64,000 nucleotides of DNA, taken from NCBI GenBank assembly GCA_015227615.1, contig JAALGZ010000001.1, positions 1,488,001 to 1,552,000 on the forward strand. The letters are read 5' to 3'. Below are positions 10,212 through 21,693 of this stretch, piece by piece; the stretch's first letter is position 1, and each line of letters opens with the position of its first letter. A program made the translations under genes and the position numbers. The notes beneath the pieces were generated by a model. That model searched no databases. It had not been told where the DNA came from and was given only the letters and a program-made list of their open reading frames with translations. The DNA is from Labyrinthula sp. Ha (Eukaryota; Sar; Bigyra; Labyrinthulida; Labyrinthulaceae).

Positions 10212-12520
10212 TTAAAGACAGTTTTTACTCTTTTTCTTTTCAAAGATTACTCTAAATATTTTGTTCCCTTGTTCAGGTCCTTTGATCAAAGGCAGAATTT
10301 GTTTTAAATTTTTATTCATCCTCCTCAAGGAAAAATTTGCTTTTAACTGCTTCCAATCTTCACAAAGCTGAAGTTCACCAGCACTATTTCCTCTTACAAA
10401 ATATTCAAATTTACCACTCTTAACAAATTCAAAGACATTGAAATTTGTTTTCTCCTCTTCGTCAACCTCTTGTATCTGAACATTCCAATGATTTGAGTCA
10501 AAAGCATCCTCTTGAAAAATACCTAGATGCAACTCTTTTTCTTCAGAATTCGCGATAAAAGACCTATTACTATGCTTTAACTCAATCCAGCAAAGGTTTT
10601 GGTTATTCTTTAGTTTTCCTCCATTTTCTTGAATTTTTTCTAACATTTCGACAAGCACAAAGACAGGTTTCATATGAACTGAGTTTGTATCCATCTTATG
10701 ACAAACATACTGTAAAATTTCCCTCCAGAAGATTGTACTATTGCGTAAGCTACTCTCAGGCACTGTAATTAATGTCCCTATTTTTCCAAATTGAATTTTT
10801 TCAAACTCTGGTTTAAATAATAATTCTTTTGTTAATTCAGAAATTTCATCCGATTGTTTTGAAAGTTGAGATAAATGTCCTGCAAATCCCGATCCAAACG
10901 TTTCACCCAGACTAGGCAAAATTTCGTTTCGTAATTTATATCTCGCTGACCATTTTGGCGTTGTATCTTTAAAATATGGAACTTTATATTTATGTGCAAA
11001 GCCAAAGATGAAGTTTTTTTGATGCGTTAAGAGTGGTCGAAATATTTTTATACCGTCATTTTTACTTATAAAACCCATACCGGAAAGATCTAAAATTGAT
11101 GCCCCTTTTAAAACATTGCATAAAACATTTTCTTCCAAATCTCCAGCATGGTGTCCAAAGAAGACACCAACAGACTAAAACTCAAGAAAAGGATAAAATT
11201 TACCTTTGAATTTGGGTTGGAGTTGTATTTCTTGAGAGCTGATTTGTAAGCCGCGAAACGAATTTTTCTTGTTTCTTCTTCATAAACTTCCCTATTTGTA
11301 ACTCCACGTTTGAAATCTGTTATAGTTGTAAGATTGAGGTCAATTTCGTGTTTTCCGCACCAACGTTGAACAAAATCTGCTTCTGCTTTGCTTTCTTTTC
11401 TATTTCTATAATCAATATGAACAGCAACCAAATTAATGTCAAGTTTTATATTTTGATATTTCTCCAAGAATTTTCGTTTCTTTTTGTGTAAATTTTGTAC
11501 TGGTATTGAAGATTTACTTCCTCTGGAATTCAACACATCTAAACAAAGCAAATCTTTGTTTTTCTTAATAAAATAAAGCATAGAAGCAATAACCATTGAA
11601 TCAACACCTCCAGAGAGTGAAATAAATAAATTTAGTTCTATTTTTGTTGGAACTGGATTTTTTTTTATTTCAAGAATCTTATCATTTTGTTCTAGTATAA
11701 ATTGTACTAAGCGTTTATAAATATCTTCTCTTTGCATCTCAAAACGTTTTTCAGTAGAAAATAAATTTTCATAAGCATCTTTAACTTCAAAAACACTTTT
11801 GTAATAATCTTTACATTCTTGTGCTAGAATTTCAACATCTGAAAAATCTTGATTAGAACTTTCTTGCACAGAATCCAGCCTTTTAATAGTTGCATTTTCA
11901 AAAGATGAAAGAATTTGAAGAGAAGATGAAAAATTTTGTTCGCTCTGTTTAATCATTTTCAAGCATTCTTTCCACTTTTGTTTCTGAGGAAGATGTCGAA
12001 AAGGCATTAAGAGAAAGGTAAGTTTTTCAGGTTGTAAGAGTAAATGGAGATTATTTTTCAAAAGAAATTCTGTTAATTTAGAAGCTTTTAAAGAGTTGTT
12101 TTTTATTAAAGTTTCATCATTTCGATGAATATGTCGTGTAAATTGATCAAGAACAATAATTTTGGCAAGTAGGTCAAGAGTAAAAACAGTGTTTGAACTC
12201 GAGGACTTCAACTTCTTTGGCAATTTAGATATATCCATTTCTTGAGTCTGTAAAAGTAAAGTTGAAAATTTTGTTTTTATCTCTTCATCAGTTTCCTTTT
12301 TTTTTGTTTTGTTTTCTTTTGGGATGAACCACAAGTTCTTGTTCAAGTTTGGCTTATTCGCAAGGGGTATTCCATCGTCCTCGAAAAACCAATAATTTAA
12401 CACAGAAATGTAATCTGTGTTCACTGAAGTTTTTTGCAGATACTTCATGCGTTTGAATTGACTGTGAGTTGATGGATAATTCTTTATTGTTCTTGTCGTC
12501 TGCTTAAAATACTTGTTCAT
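10212..12520 (-). CDS. DUF924 - TilS-like PP-loop ATPase fusion protein
   Basis: Two exons, 12520-11204 and 11174-10212, joined across a 29-nt intron (11175-11203; GTAAAT...TTTTAG), give 759 residues. The N-terminal part (about residues 38-170) resembles DUF924: VLNYWFF at the start, LDQFTRHIHR in the middle and MPFRHL later. The central part is a PP-loop ATPase of the tRNA(Ile)-lysidine synthetase type: SGGVDSM near residue 303, AVHIDYRNRKESKAEADF, TRKIRFAAYK, then across the splice GHHAGDLEENVL. Family knowledge: TilS adenylates C34 of tRNA-Ile and couples lysine, and the family motif is GHH-DD; here the first Asp is Gly. The basic N terminus could be an organelle targeting peptide. The 321-codon second exon covers the C-terminal TilS-like part. 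The ORF reads straight into a stop if the intron is retained. Convergent with the kelch gene. Confidence 0.8.
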
Positions 12521-13519
12521 TCATCTATGGTAATGCCATATCAAAATTCTTGCTTTACCTGCCTTCTACAAAAACGTCTTTGCAGTTTAAAAACAAAAAG
12601 AAGATGACCTTGAGAGATCAATTCAATGAACTCTACTTAACACTAAATGATATTAATGAACCTACAGTGTTTTAATCTAGGCTAACATCAATTGCTAATA
12701 ATTATGTCTCAAGAAGGAACATCATAGAACATGACTGATAATATTTTCTTGTATTCTAAATTAGGTAAATGTAAGGAACCTTTTAGAGTAACTGTATAGT
12801 TTTAGTATATTATTTTCTCCTATCATCTTCGTTTGCCTCAGGATTTTGCATTGAGCTTATCTTATGTGTACAGTAATTTTCCAACACACTTGAGTTCGCA
12901 AATCACCAATTCGTTTTCATGGTAAGCAAAGTAGTATTAGGACTTATCAAAAGGAATGGGTGTTTATTCGATTATATTAGAAGAAGAATGAAAAAGACAT
13001 TGTAAATAAAAATCTATGTCTATCTTTGATATTAACAATACTATTGCGTTTTACAATAATTGTACACCCTGACATAAAATGCTATTGAGGCTATAAGTTA
13101 CCCTTGGTATATGTGAGATAAAAGCTCGATAGTGTAATCTCTGGATGCTATTCTCAGGAATGGTTGAGCTGAGAAGAGGAACTCGATTCCAATAAAACCG
13201 GGAGCATTATCTACCTCTTAAAGTCTCGACAATTTTATTATTAATGGCATTGTTAAAATAAGAGCCCGTTAACATCTCGTCTCGGTAACTCCAAGCAACT
13301 GCGAGTTCCTGGTAAGAAATACATTGCGTTAGGCAACTGCACAGAAATATGCTGGACAACAAAAGAGGAGCACAATATTGGCATAAGAAAACTGCTTTGG
13401 GAATAGCTAGTCATACAAAAAACATTGAAATACAGGATCAATAATTTATCTTATAGTTTTTGGGCTACTAGTGTTTGACAGCAGTGCATAAGTATGCTGT
13501 CTACTGTAAGAAGAGTTCA
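12521..13519. other. intergenic region between divergent genes, with a possible retroelement gag trace
   Basis: This holds the 5' flanks of the DUF924-TilS gene (-) and of the LRR membrane gene (+). From 12604 a plus-strand frame reads MTLRDQFNELYLTLNDINEP and, after one TAA, SRLTSIANNYVSRRNII, which faintly resembles the gag region of the copia element at 59.2 kb. The evidence is weak. A TTTTTGGGC word at 13457-13465 lies 55 bp upstream of the LRR gene's ATG. Confidence 0.3.
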
Positions 13520-15497
13520 ATGTCTAAAACAAACAATTCTGGCAATTTTATTCCCGATTATAAAAAACAAACAAAACGAAATATAGAAAAGAAACGTGCG
13601 AAAATGAAACCTGCTCAAGATATTGTGATCTTGGCTGTTGAAAAAACTGTCCAAAATGAACAAAAAAGTGTACCAAAGTTAATCGTGTGGTGTCTTAGTT
13701 TACTTGCACTTGTTGTCATCTTAACCCTGCTCAGTTTAGCTCCCTCAAGAAACGAAAATAAACTGGATTTTAATGAAATTTGTGCAAACGAAAATAGTAC
13801 TCGTACTCTAGAGTTACTCAAGGAAAAAATACGTGTGGAAAATTATTCTGCATTAATATTGAAAACTTCTGGAATCTCCAGTTTTTCAGAATATCAGTTT
13901 CAGTGCAACTATAATTTGGCACAAACAAATAAAACAAAAAAGTTTGTTATCGATGTGGATGAACCGCTGTTTTTCTTTGGGGATGTGTTTAGTGCGAGTG
14001 ATGGAACACAAACTGGACCTTGGATGGATTCCATTACGCAAATTGAGATTCGCTCGAATGGGAATCAGATTAGGTTTATTAGAGAAGTTTTTCATTCTGG
14101 TATTTTTACAGAATTTGATTCTTCTTTTATTCAATTTATTGTGGATGATGTAGATGATATATTCTTTGGACCCGGATTTGCCAACCAAGGTAAAAAAGTA
14201 AAAATACTTAAAGGAAATGAGAATAATAATATTGATATTGGAGATGTCTTAATTGCATTTAGAAATTGGTCTCTTCCAAGTTTGATTTTAAAAGGATTTG
14301 ATACTTTTTCTATAGTACAAATTGAGGGCTATTTGAATGAAACTCTTGAAGATTTGGAGATAATTCAAGCTGAAAAATCTCCTTTTCCTTTTGAATATTT
14401 TCATACTTTTCCAAATCTTAAAGCATTTTTTTTTGGACCGATAAATATACTTCCTGAATATAGTTTGCAATTTACTTTTCCAGCTGTTGAAACTATATCC
14501 TTTGAAGCATCTTCTCGATTAACTATTCCAGATAATTTTTTGCAATATTTTCCTAGTATAAAAAAATTTTCTGTATGAAGACTCCTTTAGAAATAGAATT
14601 AACCTTGAAAAAGAAAACTATTCTATTTTATTTTCTACATTAAGATCAATTCCTGAAGAATTTTGTCTTAGTATGGATGGATCTGTTAATCTAACTAAGT
14701 TTGAGAATGATTTATGTACTATTGAGGAAACCTATCATATGTTTCAAATTATTCAAGTACCTGCAATGACCGATTTTTTGTTCAGTTTTAATTATTGCAT
14801 TCCGCCATTTGTTTTTGCACAAAGTGGTTTAGCTTTTGGAGAGGTTACTTCGTTCAGTTTTTTCATTCTTGAAGCAGAAATTATTTCAGAAAATATTTTT
14901 AAAGATCTTGATGGAGAAGTTTTATTTTCTAGTCTTCAAAAATTGGTTTTCGAGGTTTTGGATTTTAAAGATCTTTTTCTACCAAGTGGTTTTTTTGGTA
15001 GTGAGAATTTTCCATCCCTGAATGAAACCAGTTTAAGTGCAAACTGGAATAATATTGATAAAAATGTTTTTCTTGGAAGTGAGGATCAAATTACTTCTCT
15101 GCGTTTAGGTTTAGGAAAAGGAAATGCAATAGTTTTTCTTGAACAAGGTGTTTTTCAATTAGTTAATGTTGAGATTCTAAATTTGAACAGAGTCGGAATA
15201 AATTCTGTACCTACTTTTATCTCAAAATTAGAGTCTCTGAAAATCATCTCCTTAGCTTTTAATACTATTGAAGAAATAAAAGTTGAAGATTTTTGTACTT
15301 CAGAGTTTGAATCAAATATATCCACTATTGATTTAAGATTTACTACTGTAAAAGGTTTTCAAGATGATGCGTTTGTAAATTGTATAAATCTAGAAAGATT
15401 ATATGTTGCTAGAAGTGGAGAAAAAGAAACCTTCGAAGAGTTCAAGGAAAGAACAGGGGCTTGTATTCAAGACGGTTGTGAAGTTATTTTTACATAG
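13520..15497 (+). CDS. type II membrane leucine-rich-repeat protein, with one frame break
   Basis: The ATG at 13520 starts a cytoplasmic, Lys-rich stretch, then one membrane segment (residues 54-74, LIVWCLSLLALVVILTLL), then a long extracytoplasmic domain made of irregular leucine-rich repeats (patterns such as LxxLxIIxxxxFPF, LKIISLAFNTIEEI, LERLYVARSG). A Cys-containing cap closes the protein (four Cys in the last 70 residues). The first frame ends at 14578 (TGA). The repeat pattern continues in the next frame from about 14562, through an ATG at 14673, to a TAG at 15495-15497. The two frames meet at a run of seven A and four T (14560-14570), so a one-base indel, a sequencing error or a +1 slip is likely. 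A 25-nt GT-AG segment (14556-14580) would also restore frame but would delete one repeat strand. Ligand unknown; LRR ectodomains usually bind proteins. Confidence 0.6.
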
Positions 15498-18400
15498 CTA
15501 AGTATAATCAAGACTGCTTAAAGAATTAAAAAGGATTCAAATAGTCTCAAAGTATTCTATTTCTTCTTATTCGTATTATTTTATTATTAATGGAAAAGAA
15601 ATAGTATTGACTTCACATAAAGTTTTCTGATGGAATGTGCCTTTGTTCCAGAAGGCTTCAGATTAGCTCTTTACAGTTTGTAATTAGACACAAAAGATTA
15701 GGTACTAAGCTTCATTAAGAGTGGATATATATAATTGTTCAAATCCAGTATTTGTATCACTGTGCCCTAGTATAAATATGTTCAGATAAGACATAATAGT
15801 TAGACAAGTAATTGTCCGTATCGTCTATATGTGTATGAGGATACGTATGTTAAATTAAATAAACTGGAAGAGCTTGAAAAGAGCTTTAAAATGATATAAG
15901 TAACGTCTTTTAACTACCAGTAGTTGTGGAGATATTGAGGTTTTATGATCTGTTGTTTCCGGTGCTTATGTATTAGTAAAAATGTTTTTTGTAAAGTTGC
16001 ACCAATTGTGCGGTAATGTAATATTGTATTATAACTATGTAAAGTGTAAACTGTCAATATGGAGAGAGTCGTACACTCGACTGCTTAGTGTCTGACTATA
16101 ATAGAGTACTTGAAATATGAAATGACAAGTCTGCAGGTAAATAAGAAAAATCACCCCAAATTAAAATGTCTCCCTCAAAACGTCGAAATAACTCGCATGA
16201 GTGTTATCTTCTAATTCCAGACTAGTGATTGTCTAGTGTTAGTATATATATATCATTCACACGGGGAAAACACCACCTTATTTCGCGTGGGAACACTCTT
16301 CTCGACAAGTACGAAGAAAGCTTCTAGCTTCTCCTCACAGGAAGTTGAATTAATGAGGAATGCTCTTGGGCACTTGTATTTAAATTCTTTGTTGATCATA
16401 TCTTGATACTTCACAATAAGATGGTCCTTACCAAGAAAAACCAGGCAGGTCTCTTGGCTATATTGAAAAATGAACCTAAGGCTTAGATGCGGCTTTTGAT
16501 TCCCAGTACGCTCAGTCCAAAAGATCGCGACAACTAAATGATATTGCATTAGATAGGCCCATTGTTAAGTAGCAATATAAGGAAGGCTTCTAACGCAAAT
16601 ATGGAATAGAGATTTAAGATGTAGCTCTTGAGTGACAAAATTTTTGAGCAAGAGAAGATCATAGTGCAATCGAGCTCCTCTAGTAGGGTTCTTCGATACC
16701 ATTGTTCAGGGTGGCAACACACTAATAAGGTTAATCATATAACCCTTTAAAATATTCTTGTGAGAAAGGATTCTACAACACTGAATTCTATTATATGCTG
16801 CTAAATAGGCTTGCTAAGGATATGAACTTTGGTTCCAGATAGACTATAATGGTAGTATCGATGATGTCTTAGAAAACGTTTACCTCCAGTAGCCATATTC
16901 TTAAACTTAATTTCCACTAGAGAATCACATACTTTTGTGTCAATTGTTGAAACTTTGAAGGTTTTATTGTTAGTTGGTTAGATCTGTTTAAGCAGATCAG
17001 ACTGGACATAAATATCTTCAGAGTAAGTGCAGCATAAGAATGATTCATTCAGTATGTGGCACTGTATTAGAAAGTTACGTGAAAGCATCTAACAGATTTT
17101 ATAGGATAAAGTAAAAAACACGGAGTTCGTAGCTGTATGAAGCAACCTATCTTGAAAAATCCAAACTCAAACCATGTTCCCATAAAAAATTATTGGTGCC
17201 CAATATTTCCTTTTTCAGTCCACAATACCGCTAAGTGATGAAGATTTTTTATTTGGAAAAATAATTTATTAGAAAATGCTCCGCAGGTAACCTCACAAAA
17301 TTCCACTCCTTGAATTGCACAAGTACTGGGATGTTGACTGTAGATGATTTAGTTTTCTCGCAAGGTTCCCGTGAAACTGTCTATTCCAAAAAAATCCTCC
17401 CAGAACTGGCAGGATTTTAAAAGCTTAAAGTTACTTTCACTAAACACTCCTATTCTTTCTGTCATCAAGAATATTTAGATTTGGGAATTCCACTTTTCTT
17501 TACTATAAAATGCAATGCAGTTAGAGACAGGAAATGTATCGTATTACCATGCTTCAAGCTTAATACAAATTTCGGCAGGAGGGATTTTAATTCTTCTTAC
17601 CAGGAAAGCATTTTTACTACCTTGCAGGAGCGATTATGTTTTTTTATCTATTGTTTACAAGGTTAATTTGAGCACGCAGACCATTCGGCTGGTGCAGGCA
17701 TTCTCTTTAGGACATCCAAGACTGAATGTCCTATACAACGGTATCCTCGTGTCCCATAACATCTGTTTTTCTATTAACTTCGAGATTTCGGTAGAGAAAG
17801 CTCACTTTATCCGTAATAAGTTAGTACTTGGTGAGATACAGAAACTGTCGATAAAAAAAGATATGACCAATTATTGCCAGTAAGGGTTAAGCCATCAGAG
17901 CAACTCACAGCTGTCACTATTAGAATTTAATGAAGTGAAATTAATAGTTAATCATGCTAATGTTGGATTCAACTAGGATATATAACATAGTTTTTACTTA
18001 ATCATGTTTCTAAGCGTTACCCATTGCTCCAAGGCATCAATTCCTCCATTCCAGAATTTGGTTTCAATGAAATCCTCAGTCATAGTATCAAGCATATGTG
18101 CGATGAGAGCCGATGGGTTTCATGATATGGAGCTAGGATATCTAAGCTTTAGAATTTCTGAGTGATAAGGTGCTCCAACTTTTTTGGCTTAATATTGTCT
18201 TTCTATATTTTTCGCTCGTTGTTGTCTGTCTCTATGTTATCGTGATGAAGCATGGTAGGAGAAGCTATAATGCCATCTAATGCTACAATAACTAGCTCTT
18301 TCAAGCTTCAAACCATTTCGTTTTTTATAGTAGTACTCTTACTCTGAATATCAGGGAAGTTCTGGTCTGAAATAGGTGCCAACTTTCTTGCTCCTAAACA

Positions 18401-19179
18401 GAACATGATTTAATGAGCATTAGTCTGCCTAGAGTAAGGTCCTTCTGCGACTAACTTCTTGACCCCCAAAAGAGGAAAGCTAATAGATTTAGTAAATTTG
18501 AAAAAAATATTGTTTCTATATGCTGAAAACACAATACATACTTATAATTTCAGTCTTTGTTGGACAGCTGCTGCTGTTTTTCCTAACAAGAACAGGTTCT
18601 GTGGTCCATAGGTTGAAGAGGTCAATAAATGTTTACCATCACAAACATTTCTCGGAAAAGTTATAAATTTCATAATTCTCTCAGAAGAAAAGTTTTTTAT
18701 GTGTAAAATTTCCATTAAAATTAACGAAAATTTATTGGGTCTAACTTTGAAAACCCAAGTTGCAACTCTTTTTTTTTCTTTGACTGTAGAGTTCTTTGAA
18801 ACTTGTTGTCCTGAAATTTTGAGTAAGTGCTGAACAAAACTAAAAACTTTATTAGATCCATTGTAACAACTCTTTGTCACCCATAATAGAACCTGTTGCA
18901 CCATTTCGTATAAAATAAGAAAAAGACTCTACGCTAGTTCAAGATTATATTGTTAACCAAAGTCTATTAACCTTACTCTAGCAGAATAGAGAAACTTAGG
19001 ATAATTGAAATGAAATAACCAAAAATTTGTGTTATTTGATTCATGTATTGAAAATATTGACTCTGGTATAGTATTTGTTTTGATTTGTGAGAAGCAATAT
19101 AATATATAGAATATACTATGTGCGTGCAAGATTTTGTTTTGATTAATTATACTTGACTCATTTTCCTTGAATATACTAA
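15498..19179. other. gene-poor interval
   Basis: No supportable gene. ATG-started ORFs of 98 codons (16253-16549, -) and 120 codons (18542-18904, -) exist. They are near the length expected by chance in AT-rich DNA and show no domain I recognise. The last of these reads fairly protein-like and may be a remnant. Confidence 0.4.
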
Positions 19180-19251
19180 TCCCCCATAGTATAGTTGGTT
19201 AGTACATCAGACTTTGAATCTGAAAGCCTGCGTTCGAATCGCGGTGGGGGA
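19180..19251 (+). tRNA. tRNA-Gln (anticodon TTG)
   Basis: A complete 72-nt cloverleaf without an intron. The acceptor stem TCCCCCA (19180-19186) pairs perfectly with TGGGGGA (19245-19251). The anticodon stem TCAGA/TCTGA (19207-19211, 19219-19223) encloses the loop CTTTGAA, giving anticodon TTG for CAA codons. The T arm is CTGCG-TTCGAAT-CGCGG with one T-G pair. Internal promoter boxes are intact: A box around TAGTATAGTTGG and B box GTTCGAATC. A T5 run at 19256-19260 is a suitable RNA polymerase III terminator. CCA is not encoded, as expected for a eukaryotic nuclear gene. Confidence 0.95.
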
Positions 19252-19314
19252 AGAATTTTTGTAAACGAACCAAGAACAAGATGAACTTAACCGTTAGTGA
19301 ACTTTTCGAAATTT

Positions 19315-21636
19315 ATGCACTTTCGAGAAGAAAACAAGGAAAATAAATCTTATCAAATAAACAAGTACAAACAAGAAGAAAGAATAAAGTTTTCCGCGGC
19401 ACAAGTTTTCTTGACAAGTAAAACAGAAATTCAATCAAACGAGCTCAAGTTTCTGCAAAATACTCAACTTGTTAGGCTAAATTTATCTCGCTGCGGTTTA
19501 AATCAAACCGATTTATTAACAGTTTTCAAAGGAAAGCGACTTGTAAAGTTAATTGACCTTGATCTAAGTGAAAATTCATTTTATTCGCCTGCTGTAACGA
19601 CAGTTTTCGAGCTTTCAATTTACTTCCTTAAGCTTGAAAATTTACAAAGGCTTGATCTTTCTTGCTGTAAATTAGGTAAAGCACAAGTAAATAACTTCTT
19701 AAAGGCTTTTATTATTGTTGCCTTTTCTAGAAAATTTGAACTCAGAAATTGCAATTTTTCTAGAAACTTTAAATTTATTTCACCAAAGCTACTTTTTGTA
19801 AAATCTGCTCTACTTTCACTTGAAACAAAAGTTGAATATATTAAATTCGGCACCGAACAAGAAGAAAGAAGGTTCAAATTAAGCGAGGTTGAAATTCAAG
19901 AAATTGTAAATCGTAATTTGCTCGCTAAGATGAATAAAAGAAAGGGATCAAAACTACGCATAATGAAGAAAAGTTCAGAAGACTTGGTTTTGAAAGGCAC
20001 AAAAAGTGACTCAGATCGAGGTTTAATGCAAAAGCTGAAGCTAATGAAGATAGTGCAGGATAATGATGCTGCGTTATTGCAAAATCATAAGCTTTATGAG
20101 CAAGTGCAAAGAGAGAATGAGGAATCTAATTTACTAAGTTTAAGGATTTCTTCTCTACAAGATAAATGCAAAAAAGAAATCAAATCTCTCAAGTATGTAC
20201 AGGAAATTTGGAGTGATAAGTATTTGTTTAATAAGTTGAAAGATGTGGATTCTCTTCAGTCACTGAACGTGGTTAATGGCCAGTTAAAGAAGAGAGCAGA
20301 AAAAAATTCCTTAAGAATTGCTGATCAAAAACAGATGCTGGAAATGATTAATAAAGAAAGAGATTCCGTTAAGAAAGTGTTTCAAGATATTTTGGTTGAG
20401 GGTGAAAAGATTAGAAAGGACAATCAACAATTGAAGGAACTGAACCGAGAGATCAAAGGCGCTTTAGAGGAGAAGACTAAAATGCTTGCTCTCAGTGAAA
20501 AAAAACAAGGGGAAATGGCTAAGAAGGAGGTAAAGCAGTTTAAAGCAAGCTTTCAGAAGGAAGAAAATCTGTTGAGAGTTTTGCAAGACAAAGTTAACCT
20601 CTTATCTGATGAGAATCAAGGGCTTAGAAAAGAAATAACTAACCTCAGGACAAGAATGATAAGAGAGAAGGTTGACCTAAGGGTAGAGAAGAAAGATATA
20701 CGGGGGACTATTGCTGGGACAGGCTCAAAGTTGTTACTTGGAAGTAGGAACTTTGGCGACTTTTTGAATAAAGGTGGTATCTTTAACTACAAAGAGAAGT
20801 ATTCCTTGTTTTGGAAATATCCCAAGTTTGTATATTTAAGTGAGGATTTGAAGTACTTGTGCATATCCAATGGTAACCAGAAAGGGATTGGAGTGGTTAC
20901 AAAGTTTCATCGAAATTGTGTGAAGCTAAGAGGAGGGGAGGCAAAAGAAATGGCGGATGTAGTGAATCAAGCACTGGCAGCTCGAAGCAAAAACTCCCCT
21001 GAAACTAGACAGCGCCGAGCATCCACATCTACTTTGAAGCAGTATTTTAAAGTCAAGGATGAGTTCAGAACTTTGCGACTAACTCTTTATGAAAGTAAGA
21101 CTCTGGGGTCGGAGGAAACGTTTCAGCTTCCTTTGAACTTATCCAATTTTACCTTGAAAAAGGTTTACCTGAAAGCTGAAAGTGAAGAAGTGAAACAAGT
21201 TTGGGAGGACGCTCTAACATGGTGGATAACCACAGGTAAGGCAATGTCTCCCGATCCTTGCTCACCAGTAAGCAGTCCAACAACTCAACAAACAAAATCT
21301 CAGAGTCCTTTGAGCTCACCACGCAAAACTACCTTGAAAAAGAGTTTAAATTTGTTTTTGAAGGACAAGAACTCTCCGGGTGATGCACTGCGACAGCTCA
21401 AAGACACTCCGGAAGATGAGGATGAAAACATGATAAGAAAGTTGAAAGAAGTAATATCTCAGTGTGTTGCATCATCAAAAGAAAATGATTCTCTTACTTA
21501 CAAAGCTGTGAGGGAGAGTGTTGAGCAACGTCTAAAAGTTGATTTAAAGACAGAAAAATGGAAGGAATGGTTAAGGTATCAAGTTGATGACCATGTCAGA
21601 CACGCAGAAAGCGAGTCAGAAGATTCTCAACTATGA
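19315..21636 (+). CDS. leucine-rich repeat / coiled-coil / PH-like domain protein
   Basis: A 773-residue intronless protein. Residues about 35-165 hold degenerate leucine-rich repeats (VRLNLSRCGL, KLIDLDLSENSF, LQRLDLSCCKL). Residues about 190-480 are a charged coiled coil. Residues about 495-640 look like a pleckstrin-homology domain (KYSLFWKYPKFVYLSEDL at the start, ending ESEEVKQVWEDALTWW with the typical last helix), interrupted by a polar loop. A Ser/Pro-rich linker (SPDPCSPVSSPT) and a short helical tail follow. The architecture suggests a scaffold linking phosphoinositide membranes to a coiled-coil partner. The first in-frame ATG is 19315. An earlier ATG at 19281 opens a 21-codon out-of-frame ORF that overlaps the start. 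The gene begins only 63 bp after the tRNA and is followed 57 bp later by the FAM184-like gene. Stop is TGA. Confidence 0.75.
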   Translation: MHFREENKENKSYQINKYKQEERIKFSAAQVFLTSKTEIQSNELKFLQNTQLVRLNLSRCGLNQTDLLTVFKGKRLVKLIDLDLSENSFYSPAVTTVFELSIYFLKLENLQRLDLSCCKLGKAQVNNFLKAFIIVAFSRKFELRNCNFSRNFKFISPKLLFVKSALLSLETKVEYIKFGTEQEERRFKLSEVEIQEIVNRNLLAKMNKRKGSKLRIMKKSSEDLVLKGTKSDSDRGLMQKLKLMKIVQDNDAALLQNHKLYEQVQRENEESNLLSLRISSLQDKCKKEIKSLKYVQEIWSDKYLFNKLKDVDSLQSLNVVNGQLKKRAEKNSLRIADQKQMLEMINKERDSVKKVFQDILVEGEKIRKDNQQLKELNREIKGALEEKTKMLALSEKKQGEMAKKEVKQFKASFQKEENLLRVLQDKVNLLSDENQGLRKEITNLRTRMIREKVDLRVEKKDIRGTIAGTGSKLLLGSRNFGDFLNKGGIFNYKEKYSLFWKYPKFVYLSEDLKYLCISNGNQKGIGVVTKFHRNCVKLRGGEAKEMADVVNQALAARSKNSPETRQRRASTSTLKQYFKVKDEFRTLRLTLYESKTLGSEETFQLPLNLSNFTLKKVYLKAESEEVKQVWEDALTWWITTGKAMSPDPCSPVSSPTTQQTKSQSPLSSPRKTTLKKSLNLFLKDKNSPGDALRQLKDTPEDEDENMIRKLKEVISQCVASSKENDSLTYKAVRESVEQRLKVDLKTEKWKEWLRYQVDDHVRHAESESEDSQL

Positions 21637-21693
21637 TGTATTTTGTAGAAAGAAACTCTTGTCGATGTGAATCTTAATCGTTAAGTGTAAATA

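Noticed and set aside
14556-14580. 25-nt GT-AG intron in the LRR membrane gene
   Set aside because: It restores frame but deletes a leucine-rich strand, ends in GAAG rather than a T-rich acceptor and is shorter than all supported introns. A one-base indel at the A7T4 run is simpler.
17515-17883. 122-codon plus-strand ORF
   Set aside because: No motif, overlapping ORF in another frame, no upstream features. Treated as chance.
18542-18904. 120-codon minus-strand ORF with fairly protein-like composition
   Set aside because: Unrecognised, no supporting intron, isolated. Could be a remnant, but not strong enough to call a gene.
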